A stretch of 64,000 bases of DNA from contig JAECUM010001908.1 of assembly GCA_016617855.1 (NCBI GenBank), forward strand, positions 62,001 through 126,000, read 5' to 3'. A program made the position numbers and the translations under genes. Numbering within the stretch: position 1 is the first letter of the stretch; every line of letters starts with the position of its first letter. Of the stretch, positions 46,317-60,466 are shown piece by piece. Source of the DNA: Megalonaias nervosa. Taxonomy: Eukaryota; Mollusca; Bivalvia; Unionida; Unionidae. The notes under the pieces are model-generated. The model saw only the letters and a program-made list of their open reading frames with translations. It was not told the origin of the DNA and searched no databases.

Positions 46317-46691
46317 ATGGCCAATGAAGGCAGAAGTTTCAGTTATCAAACTGGGCGGCAGAATTCTTTTTCGGTTGTGGATTATGTCTTATTTGCAGCT
46401 ACATTGGTTATTTCCACATTGATTGGATTCTACTATGCATTCAAGGACAGAAATAATGCAAGCACGAGGGAATTTCTGCTGGCTGGAGGGAAAATGCATG
46501 TTTTTCCCGTCTCCATGTCGTTACTAGCCAGCTTCATGTCTGCCATTACGTTGCTAGGTACGCCAGCTGAAATGTACAACTATGGCACGATGTATTGGTG
46601 GATTGGACTTTCGTATGCAGGCGCCGTCGGCATGGCTGCTCACGTCTACGTTCCAGTCTTCTACAATCTTAAAGTCACCAGCGCTTATGAG
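46317..46691 (+). CDS. SLC5-like symporter exon 1
   Basis: 125 codons from MANEGRSFSYQTGRQNSFSV to NLKVTSAYE, ending in phase 0 at GAG/GTCAGT. It contains TM1-TM3 and the LLAGGKM signature typical of sodium/solute symporters. The frame would hit a stop two codons past the donor. Confidence 0.93.
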
Positions 46692-49600
46692 GTCAGTTAA
46701 AACAAGATCTAAAAAAAAAATAAATACTATTTTACGCAAAGTTATACTGCGAAAAAAACGCAGAAACACAAAAGACCGCATTATTCTGAAGAAAAAATGC
46801 GTTTATGTATCAAACTAACACTTGTAAAAATTCTCTACGCTGTTCATTGCAAAGACTGAAAACTACCAGTGACCTTAAAGAAAGACTTGCAAATGACAAT
46901 AAATTTCTTATGTGTTATCTTTACTGAAATCATGACCTGTTTGATGCTTATGGGGTAATCAACAAACTTAATGTTATATTGTGCCGAAGCAGCTAGAGTA
47001 AAGTGCCTTGCCCAGATACATACCACGACGGACACGATTTGAACACGTACGCTTCTGGTCAAGAATATGACACACTAACCAGGCCCAAGGGGGGGGGGGG
47101 GCATGTGGCCCGGGTCTCTACCCATAAGGCGTCTCAGGTTTTATATATAATAATATAATAATAAATATACTTTGTTGTGTACTTAGTTGTCTTTAAAATC
47201 TTTATATAGTAAATTATATGGCCTTGTTTTGACATTCGATTAATTTCCAAATTTCAATATAACCAGGGACTAAGGGTCTCAAACCTTCGAAGTGGCCTGG
47301 GCCTCTCTCAAACCCTGAAGGGGCCTGAATATAACCACTGTACAAACACGGATCCCAAATGAATTCTCGAATTTTAAGAGAGTGATGCATTTCCTTTGGT
47401 AATTATAAAAGACGACCCTTTAATAGTCGTGACATGAGCATATTTATGTAAGTATTAAAACTTGCGCGATAATTTTTTTTTTTTAAAAACTACTCGATCG
47501 ATTTTTTTTGCGAATTTATCGCAGTCAATGGATTTGGGAAATTCATTTTTCGACGTTGTTTAGATCAAGATAAAAGTGCTTCCGTTTCTCCAATAAGATC
47601 CTGGTTGGTGAATTTAATTCTTTTGATGAATTAAAAAAAAAAATTGCACTTTGAAGTTAGATACTTTTCATTGCTTAAAGAACCCTCATTTGAATGTGTT
47701 ATTCTTTTTCCCATCGCTCCCGTCAGTGCCTCAAAACTACTTTTTTTTCCTAATTAATCACTGAAGTCTTTTGGGTTTCTTTATATTTAGACTTTGTCAC
47801 AGGGTTACAAGGTACAAATAAATTTATTTTAAAAAAAAAATACTTCAGACAAAAAGGTTGAAAATTTAAGCGGGAGATTCAGTCCAAATCTTCCTCCACT
47901 CCCGAGAAATCTGCCTCTCTACCTTTCTTGACACTTGGCTCGCTCATAAAAGACACATGCAGGCACGTGCGCGCGTGCCTGTTAGTGAACCATCTGGAAA
48001 AATTGGGTCAGTCGTAATTTCTAATTTCATTCCGGGATATTAATGTAAATATTTCCCCTTTTGTCAAATTTGTGTAGCTTGTGTTATGGCCACATGACTT
48101 CATTTGAGCACAGCAGAAACTATACATAGGAAATAATTCTGACAACAGTACCCAGATTACGTTATGGTAATTGAATGCATATAAAGCTATTAAATAAAAT
48201 ATCACTAGAACAAACATTTTATACTTTGAAAGTCTCTTAGATGTCAATAAAATAAAATGACAATGTCCAAAGCATTTCAATGCTATTCTAAAACAACTTA
48301 CAGTAAAGCACATGTATAAAATTCTTCCCACCACAGTCATGTAGTCACATTGTAATTGTTACTGATGTTACGGCTAAGTAAGTGTACAATAATTACACAT
48401 GCCGTGGTTAAAATAAGAATGTGATTATTTTGGAATTGTTAAATATTTGGTGAAATTTCAACTTCAAGCAATTGGAGACATAAGCAATAATATGCCTGAA
48501 TGAAATTTAGATCATAATCAGGATCGGATTAACCCACAGGTTAATAAGATTATGGGCGTCCGTGAGGGGGGGAGGGAGGGGCAGCTGCCCGCCCCTCTAC
48601 TTTAAAATAATTCCATTGTGCAGTATATAAATATAACCCTTTTATTTTGGTTTGCCCTACCCCCGTTCGAATTATGGCTCTTCCCCCCCCCCCCCGGAAT
48701 ATTCCTAGCCTTAGGCCCTCATGTTTTGTATGTCCTGTTTTAGACCCCATTTCCATATTAAAGTAACGGGTCAACGGCCTTCCTTCCTATTAGCCTTGGG
48801 CCCTTCATAACTTTAATCCGGCCATGATGATAATAAGCAAGTTGGATAAGAAACATTTAAGTATACCATCGGGTCGGGTAACGACTGATCCCAGCTTGGA
48901 TATAAACATGACACTTGACCTTTATCTTCTAGATGACATGCTAGATGAAATATGAGTTTGAAAGGTGTCAGGGACCGACCATTCATTTGTTAGTTAGAGG
49001 CGTTGAGGTTGTCTGGTATTTTTTTTTTGGGGGGGGGGGACAAATTTCAGGTGCTGATATTGCTTGACAATTATACCTGTTCTGATTTGAAGAAAATAAA
49101 GAATCTATTACATCTATTTGGTTAGTTGGGGAAAATATTATCTTGAGGTCAAAGAAAAAATAATTATCCTGGCTCCATGAAAAATAACAACCTTCCCCCT
49201 CCTCCCGAAAATAAAATGGACAGTCAAATCATTACCTTTGCTTCATTTCATCTGTTTACCGCCTGCTAAACATCGATTCATGTGGTTTTATTATCACGAC
49301 AGATAGGAAAGAAAATCTGCTTACCAATTGTTTTGGAGTTTAATTTTTGTTTCTTTTCGTTGTTGTTAGAGTGTAAATAACAACCATTTCATTTAAAAGT
49401 ACATATGAAAATAATTTCTTGTCCTTAAATAAATAGAAGAAAAAAGAAAAGGACAAGCTGATCTGGGGTTAATACACAATGCAAACAAGCTCTGAGGAGC
49501 AGTCTATATATCTATATAGTGAAACCTCTTACAACCGAAACTCCGGTATACCGAAATCCCTTCAAGATCGAACTATTTATTTGCTCCAGGATTTTTCCTT

Positions 49601-52600
49601 CTTGCATACCATCATTTTTTCACCAGTAAATCAAAACCCTTCTAGTCTGAAGACCGGATTAAGTTTCGGCAGGAAGTTTCAATTTAACACTAAATAACAC
49701 CCACCCACCCCAAAAAACCAAACTCATTCCAAACTTGGAAATAAAAAAAAATAGATAATTGGTGGTCAAGAAATAGCCCATGGCACGCATTAAGTAGCAT
49801 ACACCTGACACGCTGGTACAGATTATTTTCGATTTTAATATCTAGTAAGCTTCTGGCTAAGTCAATGACTCTGAAGTGTCCCACGCGAAGTAAAATTAGT
49901 AATCTACTCGCGCGGCGACACTGATTAGGGCCGACAACAGGCTAATTTCAAAGCCTTTGCCAGCTTTAAAAGGTCACACTGTTAATAACTTAACTTTTAT
50001 AAACAAGTCCATTAAGAAAGGTTATGATTATATACTTATTATCTAATCGTGATTGATGCTATTCGTATTATAATGATTAAAAGAACTTAAAAAATGAAAT
50101 ATCTGGGTTTAATAACCACTTACACGGCTTCCTTGCAGACGCAGACCGAAAAAACAGTATTCCGAAAGAATGTACGTTGTCCATCTATTTTTTCAGTAAA
50201 TGTTATTAAAGCAAACACCTTTTTATAAAACGTTCTTACTCTTACAAGCACAAACACGCACAGATGCATATGTTTGCTCGTAATTATATTCTCCCTCCCT
50301 CGAGTCGCATATTAGCTTGTTTGGCTTTGGCAATTTACGGGGTGGGGGTAAGGGTTGTCTTAAAAATGTAACCTCGTACCCATGATGATGCGCTTGTAAA
50401 TATACTTATACATACATACATACATACATACATACATACATACATACATACATACCATCTTATTCTTAATTTCGGAAGCACGTTAGAAACCAATATCTCT
50501 CTTGATTGCATTTGTTTGGAAGAATTTGTATTCGTAGTGTTCCCGTGCAGTTATTGTTTTTACATTTTCGAATCTTAACTCCGAATTGATACCATATAAC
50601 CATTATTATGCTGAATGGCTGGGGGAAGGGGCGTAAGTGCACCCGAAATCAAGGAATATGGACTTTTGCTAAAATTCCTGATAAATGCAACAGGTTAAAT
50701 TTTTAAATATACGTACAAGCTAGTGTTATATTTGTTATTTTAGTGACATTTTATGTGCCAAACTTGGACATAATATAGGCGAAAGTTCAAAATGAACGTT
50801 TAATAGTGCTGAATATTGAACATTACACATTGATATCAACCTCTCAAGGGAAGCTGATACATAGATTTGCCTGAATTGAGCAAGAACTGAAAATGCTTTT
50901 GTCAACTTTAAAGATTTTACTTTGGAATCAGCTTTAAATGCAGCTGTTGCTTTATAGACAAATCATCAAAAACAGAATTTCAATAGATGCAGTACTCGGT
51001 TTAAACGATCTCCGGTAAACAATGAAAATATAAAACATCATGAAAAAATTGTATCTATTTGTAGATTTTTACGCGAGGGGAGAGATAGCTTATAGAGAGG
51101 AACCACATAAATCATTTCGAATAATTCCAATACAGAGGGAAATACTTGCCGACTTATATTTTATTGTGATGGTTCTAAAGACCACATCTATGTAAGGTAT
51201 CACTATGTTGGAATGAAAGATTGTTTTGAATTGGGTCTATTTTACATATAAATAGATATTTCGGAAAGAAATATAGCTGTAATAATGCTTTGATTAAACT
51301 ATTAGAACACAAAAGACTATGCTATAATACACATAATTCGATAATAATATGTCTGAAGAGGTTTCTGTTTTAAAATTCAAGAACTATTGCATCATTTAAA
51401 GTCTCATCATGTTATTTATTGTTTAGCTGCAAAGTATCATCTTTTCATAATTAAGCGTGAAAGCGAAACTGACGTACAACAGGATATATGTGCCTTGGGC
51501 ACACATAAGTCGTGTTACAAGCAATGTGCACTTCTGGTGCGAAGCCAAGGTCAAAGAAGTTGAGATACCCCAAAGGGACATCGTCGCTGGCGACAGAATT
51601 CAGTATTTTAGTGTGCCAGAGGCAAAACATGTGGTATTAGCACAATCCAAGACAATTCAAATAGCCACGGACTTTCCACCAGGTTTGTGGTGTTCGTACC
51701 TAAAACTAATCCACATGCGATATGAACCAATACTTGACAGAAGAAGAGGTTGTATTAATGTAGTTTACGATGCCTTTAGTAAAAATCTAGGGTATGAGAT
51801 AAAAAGACCGTTAATGAAAGATCTGTGGTGTTCACAGAGGAAGACTAATAAGATTTTTAATTCTACAAATGTGTGTTACGTCTGTGAGGAAAGTTAAGTT
51901 CGTGACAACGATCACTTAATAGGCAAGAATAAAAGTCTTGCTCACAAGCAATGCAATACCATTTTTAAAAGTCCAAATACTTAAACCATTTGTATTCATA
52001 ACCTGTCCGGTTTTTTTTATAGCAGTCACTTATTTGCCAAGACAGTGACTAAAAGTTTCCAGATGGAAGAGACAAAAGCCATACCATTGATGATTGATTC
52101 ATGAAAGAAGGGATAGAAAAGAAAAAAGTTATACAACCATTAGATTTGTAGATAGCTTTGGATTCGTGGAGCGTTCTTTGGAATATCTAGCTAAAGATTT
52201 AAGTGATGAAATGTTTAAGAAACTAAAGCAGTTTACAAATGTATGGTTAAAAGTTTTAAAGAAAGACATTTACCAGTCCGAAAGCATTGATAGCTTTGAA
52301 AGGTTTAATGATAGCTACACCAGTGATAGACTGGTTTTACTCATCACTTAACAATTCATCATATTACAGAACATTTCAGTCTGAAATTACTTGGAGACTA
52401 TTACATTTGAAAAGATGCATTAATATTTATGCAACATTTTATGAGGAGTTTAGGCGTTTCTGTTTGAAAAAAACAAAAGTATTTTAAAGACTACCAATTA
52501 GCACTAGAAACACGTACCTTGTATGTATGGTTTATTACAGTTGTGGAAGTTTATTGTTGATTACGAATTTCCAAAACTAATGCTACCAACTTATGTGCGT

Positions 52601-55600
52601 TGAAAAGCAAAGAGAAATATGTGATTCGTTGCATAGACAAGGCTTTACATACATGTGTGTTTGAAACGTCAACGGATACACATGCAGAAGCGTCTTGTCT
52701 GAGCAACAACTACGGCTTAACTATTACATCGAGTTCAATACAAGTTTGAAACAGAAAGCGACCAAAAAAAAAAATGATTTCGATAAATATTTCGTGAAAT
52801 TGACGAATGATAGGGTAAGCAGTATCATTATGAGCGATTTCGATTTTCACTATCTGTATAAGTCATAGCCTTTTATACCCCATTATTTTACACACGAGTG
52901 CATATTTTTCGCAAGTGCGCTAATCCGTGATGAGCCTCCCCAACAGTGTGAACGCAGAAGTCAATTTCCTCAGCAATGAGTCCCATATTATTGGCTGAGG
53001 CTATTTCTTTGCGAGCAGATTCCACTGTAGGAATATGATTATTAATCGCCACTACACTGTATAAAATATCCTCTGTGGCAGAGCTAGTGTTACAATATTT
53101 TATACTGACTTTGGCAGAGATAGAGTGAGGATATTTTTATACTGACTGTGGCAGAAAACAAAACATGGAAAATATCCAGTTAAAGAACAATCACCACAGA
53201 TATAACTAAAACAAATGCTAATAAAAAAGGATGTAACAATAACTGATACAACCACTGAAGTAGGTGTGACAAGGCCAAGTGTTCTTTGTTTATACAAATT
53301 TTGTAAGATGTTTAATGGTGGTGGGGTGGAGTGATGGTGGAGGAAGTTGCACTACATTATTACATGACTGAGATAAGTACATATTGGTAATTGTTTGCTC
53401 CAGTTTAAGGAAAGAAGCATTGCGTGAAATGTAATGCCTCTGTAAAAGCTGACTTTCGAAAATAGCTGGAAAGGTGGTTTCTTTCCAGGCCGAACCTGTC
53501 ATTTATTTGGGATTGATGGGATTGTTGCTTGCATTTTTGGGGTTCATAAATGTTTTTGAAAAGTAACTACAACAGTTCATCCAACAGTTAAGACCAACAT
53601 AAATGATCGTTTTTTAAAAAACAAATTCATAACAAACATTTTTGGGAGGCGTTTCTAAATTATCACTTGTCATTTAAACGCTCGACTACTTACTTGTGCC
53701 AGAGACAACATGTACCCGGGGATGCAATGTTATTTTCCACAGGCACTGACAGTAGGACTCTCCTCATTAATTATTTTCTGCATTACTGTTGTACACTTTG
53801 TCTTCCTATGTTTTCTCTATAATTTCTTGTCGTAGCGTCACAAATTGCCTAACAGTTTTTGGAATGCCGCTCTTTTTTTATGCGCAAGCATTAACAGTAA
53901 AGTTTAATCCAAGTTTATACGAGGGACTGGATGTCTTTAAGTTGTACTTTTTAGTCCTACGATACTTCCAAATTTAACGACTCATTAGCAAAAACACACC
54001 GTCACCACAAACAGTAGTGTTTAATCTTAAACTGGATAATGATATATAGTCCTGGAATTTTGTTGCCATGTTTTTATTTGACTCGTCACCTTGCTGTCCT
54101 AAACTTATTAACTCGATTACGTTTTCAGCAGTTTGTTGAAAAGTTGAACCAGTCTAACGGAAGTTTTCTTTCTAACCTTTTTTTCTTTTTACCTTAGATG
54201 CAGATTACATTTATCTCCTAAAGCTTTTATTAAGTCTTTAATTTCTTCATCTGTTAATCCGGTAGTCAGTTAACAAGAAGTACGTCCAACTTGTTGCAAC
54301 TCGTTTAGAAGCAACGGTACTTTAACCCAATCCCACCGTCACTCATCACCATGTATATTATTATTATAGTCGTTTAGATATATTTCCTTCATTCGGAAAT
54401 AGTCTTTTTGTCAAAAGATTTTGAATACACGATATCATGTATAATTTCTTTATTCTTGCCCTTCATGTATCTCCAGTCATAATTTGCTGGAAGTTTAACA
54501 TTGTTACAAATTAAATTGTTTCCGATATTCCCCAATAAGTAGAAGCCGTCCACACAGCCGAGTTTACTTTATTCTGAGAAGAAATCACATCATACAGCAC
54601 CAGTATGCTCAGGACTTTGGCGTGATCTTGAATAAACAAGTATAAAACAATGTTTGATGGTTTGTAGGTGAAATAATCCAGTTTCAATCTCAGAGTCAAC
54701 TGAGGCATAGATAAGGTGTTAATTGTTTTGTTTGTTCTTTTAATAAAAAATCTGAAGTTCACCGTGTCTGAAACAAAAATGTGACTGATTAAAATCCATT
54801 CCTATAGAACTATTGTTAGGACTAGTCCTTCAACGTTGTCCTGTGTTCTGCAAACGACACAATGTAGTGTATCTGCACACAGTGCTCATTATGTAGATTT
54901 TTAACAAAATAACATAAAATTGGCTTTTCCTATGCAAATATATTAAGCCTATATTTACATTTACTTATTTTCTTTTCCTAAGTTAATACCGGATATATTT
55001 CATTGTGTGGTTCCAAAGGCATGATATTTTAATCAGTCGAGCAGCCGCGAGTTAAATACATCGTTTTAAGATTAAACTCGTTCTTCAGCACAACCCCAAC
55101 CTCTTCAGCACAACCCCAACCTCTTCAGCATGACCCCAACCTCTTCAGTACAATCCCAACCTCTTCAGTACACCCCAATCCCCCTTGTTGTAAATTTGCC
55201 TCACTTCCATAGGATGGTCATATCAATATCATTGACGTAGTAGGATTGGGTTAAGCCTAATTTGTCGCAGTAAAGTATATTTTTGACATTTTGTAAACAA
55301 TTTCACCCAACCTGAAAATAGAGCATATCTGATTCAGCAATACATCACAGCCGGTGTATCGTTGTTGTCAAGAAAGTAAGAGGAAATATTTTCAGAGAAA
55401 CGCGAAAGGCATATAGTCAAATTTCTCCAGCAAAAATTAATTTTCATTATTGAAATATAATGCAGTTTCTATTTATTTGTTTTAGTTCACAAGATACTTA
55501 TTTTCGTTGCTGCAGGTATAACTTCTGTAGACACACACAATCATGGGTGACATGGCATAATGGAAAATCTTATATATTTAGATCTGAAAATAAAAGGATA

Positions 55601-55701
55601 TACTTTTTACATGTGAAAATATAGGTTTAAGAGTATTTTAATTATTTCGCCAATAACTTGCTACATTTCAAACTTAAGTATATGATAAATGTAATATTTT
55701 G

Positions 55702-55772
<71 letters not shown>

Positions 55773-58700
55773 TTCATTTTTCATGTTATACATTGTTAAG
55801 ATCTCAGGCTGCGTAGTACAATCACATAATTTACAACCGAACAGGCATAGCAATTAAACTGAGAGTTTAACAAATAAGCAAATTATTAATCATTCTACAC
55901 TGCACTTATCTAGATTAACGTTTTATACTTACTGTCAAAAGTCTGGCAACATAAGCGCCCTACAGTAACAGATACCCAATACAGGACAACACTATCCAGC
56001 AAACATGCCTTGTTAACGTGACTAGAGCCGAGGATATGTTGTCGTTATTGCGTTCTTTAAAACATATTCAATATGATCCATCTATTATCTAACGACAACC
56101 CATCTCAGTATCTTTGGTAACTTAAGATCGTGCGAATTATTAGGGGATTTTACCATTTTTGTGAGATAAGAGACTGTCTGTACATAACATTGTAAGGAGA
56201 GTGTAATGCAATCTTAATGCAGAGAAATTGTTTGTCATTGTTTTTGTTGCCATTGCCCTACCTACCTCACGTAGTCACTTTTCGAGGTTAAAGTGTACCG
56301 TCTAATTTCGCCTACAGGTCGGATATAAATGCAACTTGCACATACCCATAGATGTCGTCACATTATGCGCTGGGTCATTGTCGTTTGTTAGGATTAATCA
56401 GATAAACAAACAACATAGACTTTGATCTACCGGTGAATCATGTGCCCGCAGGTCAGAGTCTATGTTGTTTGCATTATAACCCGACTTGTATGCGAGTATA
56501 GTCGGTATGAATGTTCACGGAATAATTATGTGCAATATATTTTTATACGCAGCAAAATCAACTAGAATAGTTTTTGTTTGTTGGGGGGGGGTGTTTCTTT
56601 TTACTGAATTCAAAACATAAAAATGTGTCTTGAGTCACTAAACGTAGATGGTACAAGTGGCGTACTAAGGGTAAATGGCGCCCCGGGCCAGTGGCGTAAA
56701 TGGCGCCCCGGCGACGATGATAGCCGAAAGGGCCGAAGCCTAGGGAGGGTCATTGGGAACTACTTGTCCCCTCCCACGAGCTAGGAGCTTTCGGTGAGCG
56801 CTGTGAGCTTTCCCAGCTGTGCCCGGGGCGGAGCACTGGCCGCTAAAGATTTTCCTGCAATTTAATACTATTTGGTGGCTTTCCTTGGCATCTAAATTCT
56901 ATTACTAGCAAAACAATCATGCATCATTTTATGCATGTCTGTCCTTTCCTCGTTGGTCCATTAATTTCATCTCAAACGTATTGTTAAGTACGTAAAGAAA
57001 CCATACATTTTAACAAGATCCATTTATTTATGGACTGTTTGTTTACAAAAATATAATCCCACATACCTCTTTCCATAAATCTTACTAGTGGTTATCTGAC
57101 GGATTTGAAGATAGACGTCTGTTTTAATTGATTTGTGCCCAGGTAACAGTATTGGTCTCACTCGCTGTGATGCGAAAGAGGATTAGCGTGGTGTTTGGGG
57201 CGCCGAAGGATAGAGTATCAGTTTGTTCATGAAGCAGACGTTGGCAGCAGAAATGAGTTTGCAACTTTTTTTTATACGGGCACGTTATGTAATTTACTAA
57301 ATGGCCGTTATTCAAGAGTAACAAATTTACAAACACACAATTTTGGTCATTTTCGAAAAAAAATTATCAGCTATTTTGGCACAGCGAGACCTTTGGCGCC
57401 CCGTCCGCCCCCCAGGTTGGTACGCTACTGGATGACGCTACTTCCATGACTCTCGCCATGGAGAATGTTCGCGCCTTTTATGATATCCTCCCCAAAGTCT
57501 TTCCTGCTGCCGTTTACTTTCCCCTTACAGGACGGTATCCCAGGGATCCTGACCCAAACACTCTACATATATTACAATCCCTCCTGTATGACTGCTGGTA
57601 TAATGTTTGATTGAAAAATAGTTTAAAATATGTAGTTGTTATTGTTTGCATATTTTACGTTTGACGCCCTTCTTGAGAACCTAGGGCAGGAGAACCACAA
57701 TTATAACCCTCTCACATATGATTAAGACAAGGGCAACCTTAGTACACGTTTGATGAATTCCACCCACCAGTGTATGAAAAAAAGAGTTAGAAGAAACGGA
57801 CGGAACGACGGACAGACGGAATGTATCGCAATACCTTCCGCTAAAGCGTGGGGATATCGAGAGAACGAAGATGAAATAGCGTAGGAAAATGACTTCATAT
57901 TCCACGTAGCCAAAACACAGTTCTAATGGCTAATACAAACAATCGTCAAGTTAGAAATTCATTATATTCTGAGAAATATAAGAGCGGAAACACACTAAAA
58001 TTTATACAGGTAGTCGCGAATGAGCGTTAATTTATTTTTTAAATGCTCACAAACAAACAGAAACACACACACGTACGCACATCATCATCATTTATATTTT
58101 CTTAACTTGTTTTGTAACAGTTCATTGTTACTAACACCCAACCAGAATGTCAGATTGTCGTTGATAGCATATGATACTAGGGGTCTGGGAGAGGCGGCTC
58201 TTTTGTTTTTGTTTTCTTTTTTGTGTATATTCTTGTAGATCTTGAAACTGGATTTTGTTTACGAGGCGTGGAGAAAATACGTTACGTCATTGCGAATTTC
58301 AACGGACGACTTCTGCTTCCAAAGATTTACACTGTATATCTCTTAGATACTGGCCTCTACTTTACAGGTAAAACGTAGTTGAAGATAGCACACGTTGTTT
58401 GTGTGCAATTAATGCTTGTTATTGCACTGATATTGCAGTGTTATAATGGGATCAATACTTTTTTTTAATTTCATGATGGATTACCGTACAGCATTCAGAA
58501 TATTTTTACACTGTCTTAGAATCATCGTGATGAATATCAATTAACATTGCAATGGTATAAAGTGTATGTCCATATTACATTTATGAAAAAGTATACTGAT
58601 GCACATGCACATAGATGTAAATATAAATTATGCATTTATTACAACTAAAATATATTGTCATATTATAATATTTATGACCATATTTTCCCTATTTTACAGT

Positions 58701-60402
58701 ATCTGGAGAAGCGATTCAGTAAGGGTGTACGGCTGTTAGGGACATGTATTTTCTGCACGCAGATGGTGAGTTAATGTCAATGTTAATTCATTTATTTACT
58801 AAAATTGGAATACACTGCAGAAATTGTCTGAAAGGCACCTTTTATCTTGTGTTACTTTATTTCACCACACCTTAGGAAACGTATGTAAATAAGATACGTA
58901 AATTGCTGTTTACCTTTTACACGCGTAAATGTGAAGACGTGCGCATTTTACATGCATCCCCAAGTGTCAACAACACTACCTTATCCAAAGTTCACCTTCA
59001 TTTAAGTTTACCAGGTTATACATAATTTCCAATAATGAGATATATTTCACCAACATAAAGACTTAAAACGTTTAATTGGTCAAAATTGGGGCAGACTTGA
59101 ATTTCATCTAATGAAATTACCGGATTCTAGCAAGAGATGAATTTCTGCCAGTTGGTGAAATCCAAGCCTATATTTTCAGGATATGTGACCTTATTTTAAG
59201 AAGCTGCATTCATAATGCATTGATTGTTGTGTATTACATATTTGTCAACATCTGCAAGTATCATCATCGTAGATTACTGGACTAACCTTGATTAAACCGC
59301 AAACAGAATTTCGTGCCTTTATCACCCTTCATGTTAGTACATGAATTGCCCTCAAAAATATCCGTAGTAAAACGTTGACCTTTTATTTTCCTGTAAACAC
59401 ATTTATACCAACTTTGCACATGATGTTTGTCACATTCATCCACCCATTTTCCGTGGCTTAAATGTAATGTATGTCACATTCATTCATCTAGTTCTAGTAA
59501 GTCCATGGCTTGAAAGTAATGTATGTCGCATTCATTCATCTAGTTCTAGTAAGTCCATGGCTTGAAATTAATGTATGTCACATTCATTCGTCCAGGTTAT
59601 AGCTAGTCCATGGCTTAAAAGTAATGTATGTTACATTCATTCATCTAGTTTGTAATAAGTCCATGGCTTAAAAGTAATGTATGTCGCATTCATTCATCTA
59701 GTTTGTAATAAGTCCATGGCTTGAAAGAAATGTATGTCACATTCATTCGTCCAGGTTGTAACGGGGGGCTTTAAAACAGTAAAGCCTCTTTAATTGGTTT
59801 TGCGTTCGTTAACTAGGGAATGACCTCCCACGGTGTTATTGCCCAGTGTGGACGGATAGATGGAACGTTAACAGATAGCTGAGCAAGGCTATTGAAAGAA
59901 ATAAACAACTACGAGCCCCCCTTTACCAATAAATAAAAATAAATTTAATCAATTAATACATAACCAAAAATTCACTTTTCAATCCAACAGATTTACTAAA
60001 ATAAATGTAATCAATTAATACATAACCAAAATTTCACTTTTCAATCCAACAGATTTACATTGATAGAATTTAGTCGCAGTGTTCAATTTACATCATATTA
60101 CGAGTGATGAATTAGAGAGTACAATTCCACGCTTGACAGCATCACCTGACGTCTCTCTCCTCTTGTCTTGTTTTCCACGTCTAATGCGTGCGCTTTGGTC
60201 CCCTTTCTGACCCCTGATTCTTCCGACCTCTCTTAGATGCGGATTTCCCTCTGACTCATCGGGTTTTCCTTTTCCTTTCCTTCCTTCCTTCCTTCCTTCC
60301 TTTCTTCTTACTTCCTTCTCCCTTCCTTCCGTTCTCGGTAGAGTATAAAACTGTTTCCTTAAATATAGAGTATGCCTCAAGCTAGACAAGTTTTACCACT
60401 TA

Positions 60403-60466
<64 letters not shown>

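Larger units (their letters stand above)
46692..58699. other. Intron 1 of the SLC5-like gene (12 kb)
   Basis: Non-coding for the host gene. It holds a hAT-like MITE (48519-48826), a single pogo-like end near 49515, a (CATA)n run, a second Polinton-like relic (51400-54765), a 20 bp tandem repeat (55081), a long (CT)n run (55703) and a hAT-like element (56654-57430). 46.7-48.5 and 57.5-58.7 kb show nothing else recognisable. Confidence 0.75.

Noticed and set aside
48008..48340. 110-aa minus-strand hydrophobic ORF
   Set aside because: No start context, splice signals or family motif; chance ORF in AT-rich DNA.
49500..49580. pogo-like terminus (AGTGAAACCTCTTACAACCG)
   Set aside because: Single end only; no partner or transposase.
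60093..60389. Minus-strand 98-aa Lys/Arg/Glu/Gly-rich ORF
   Set aside because: Produced largely by the CCTT microsatellite; no motif.
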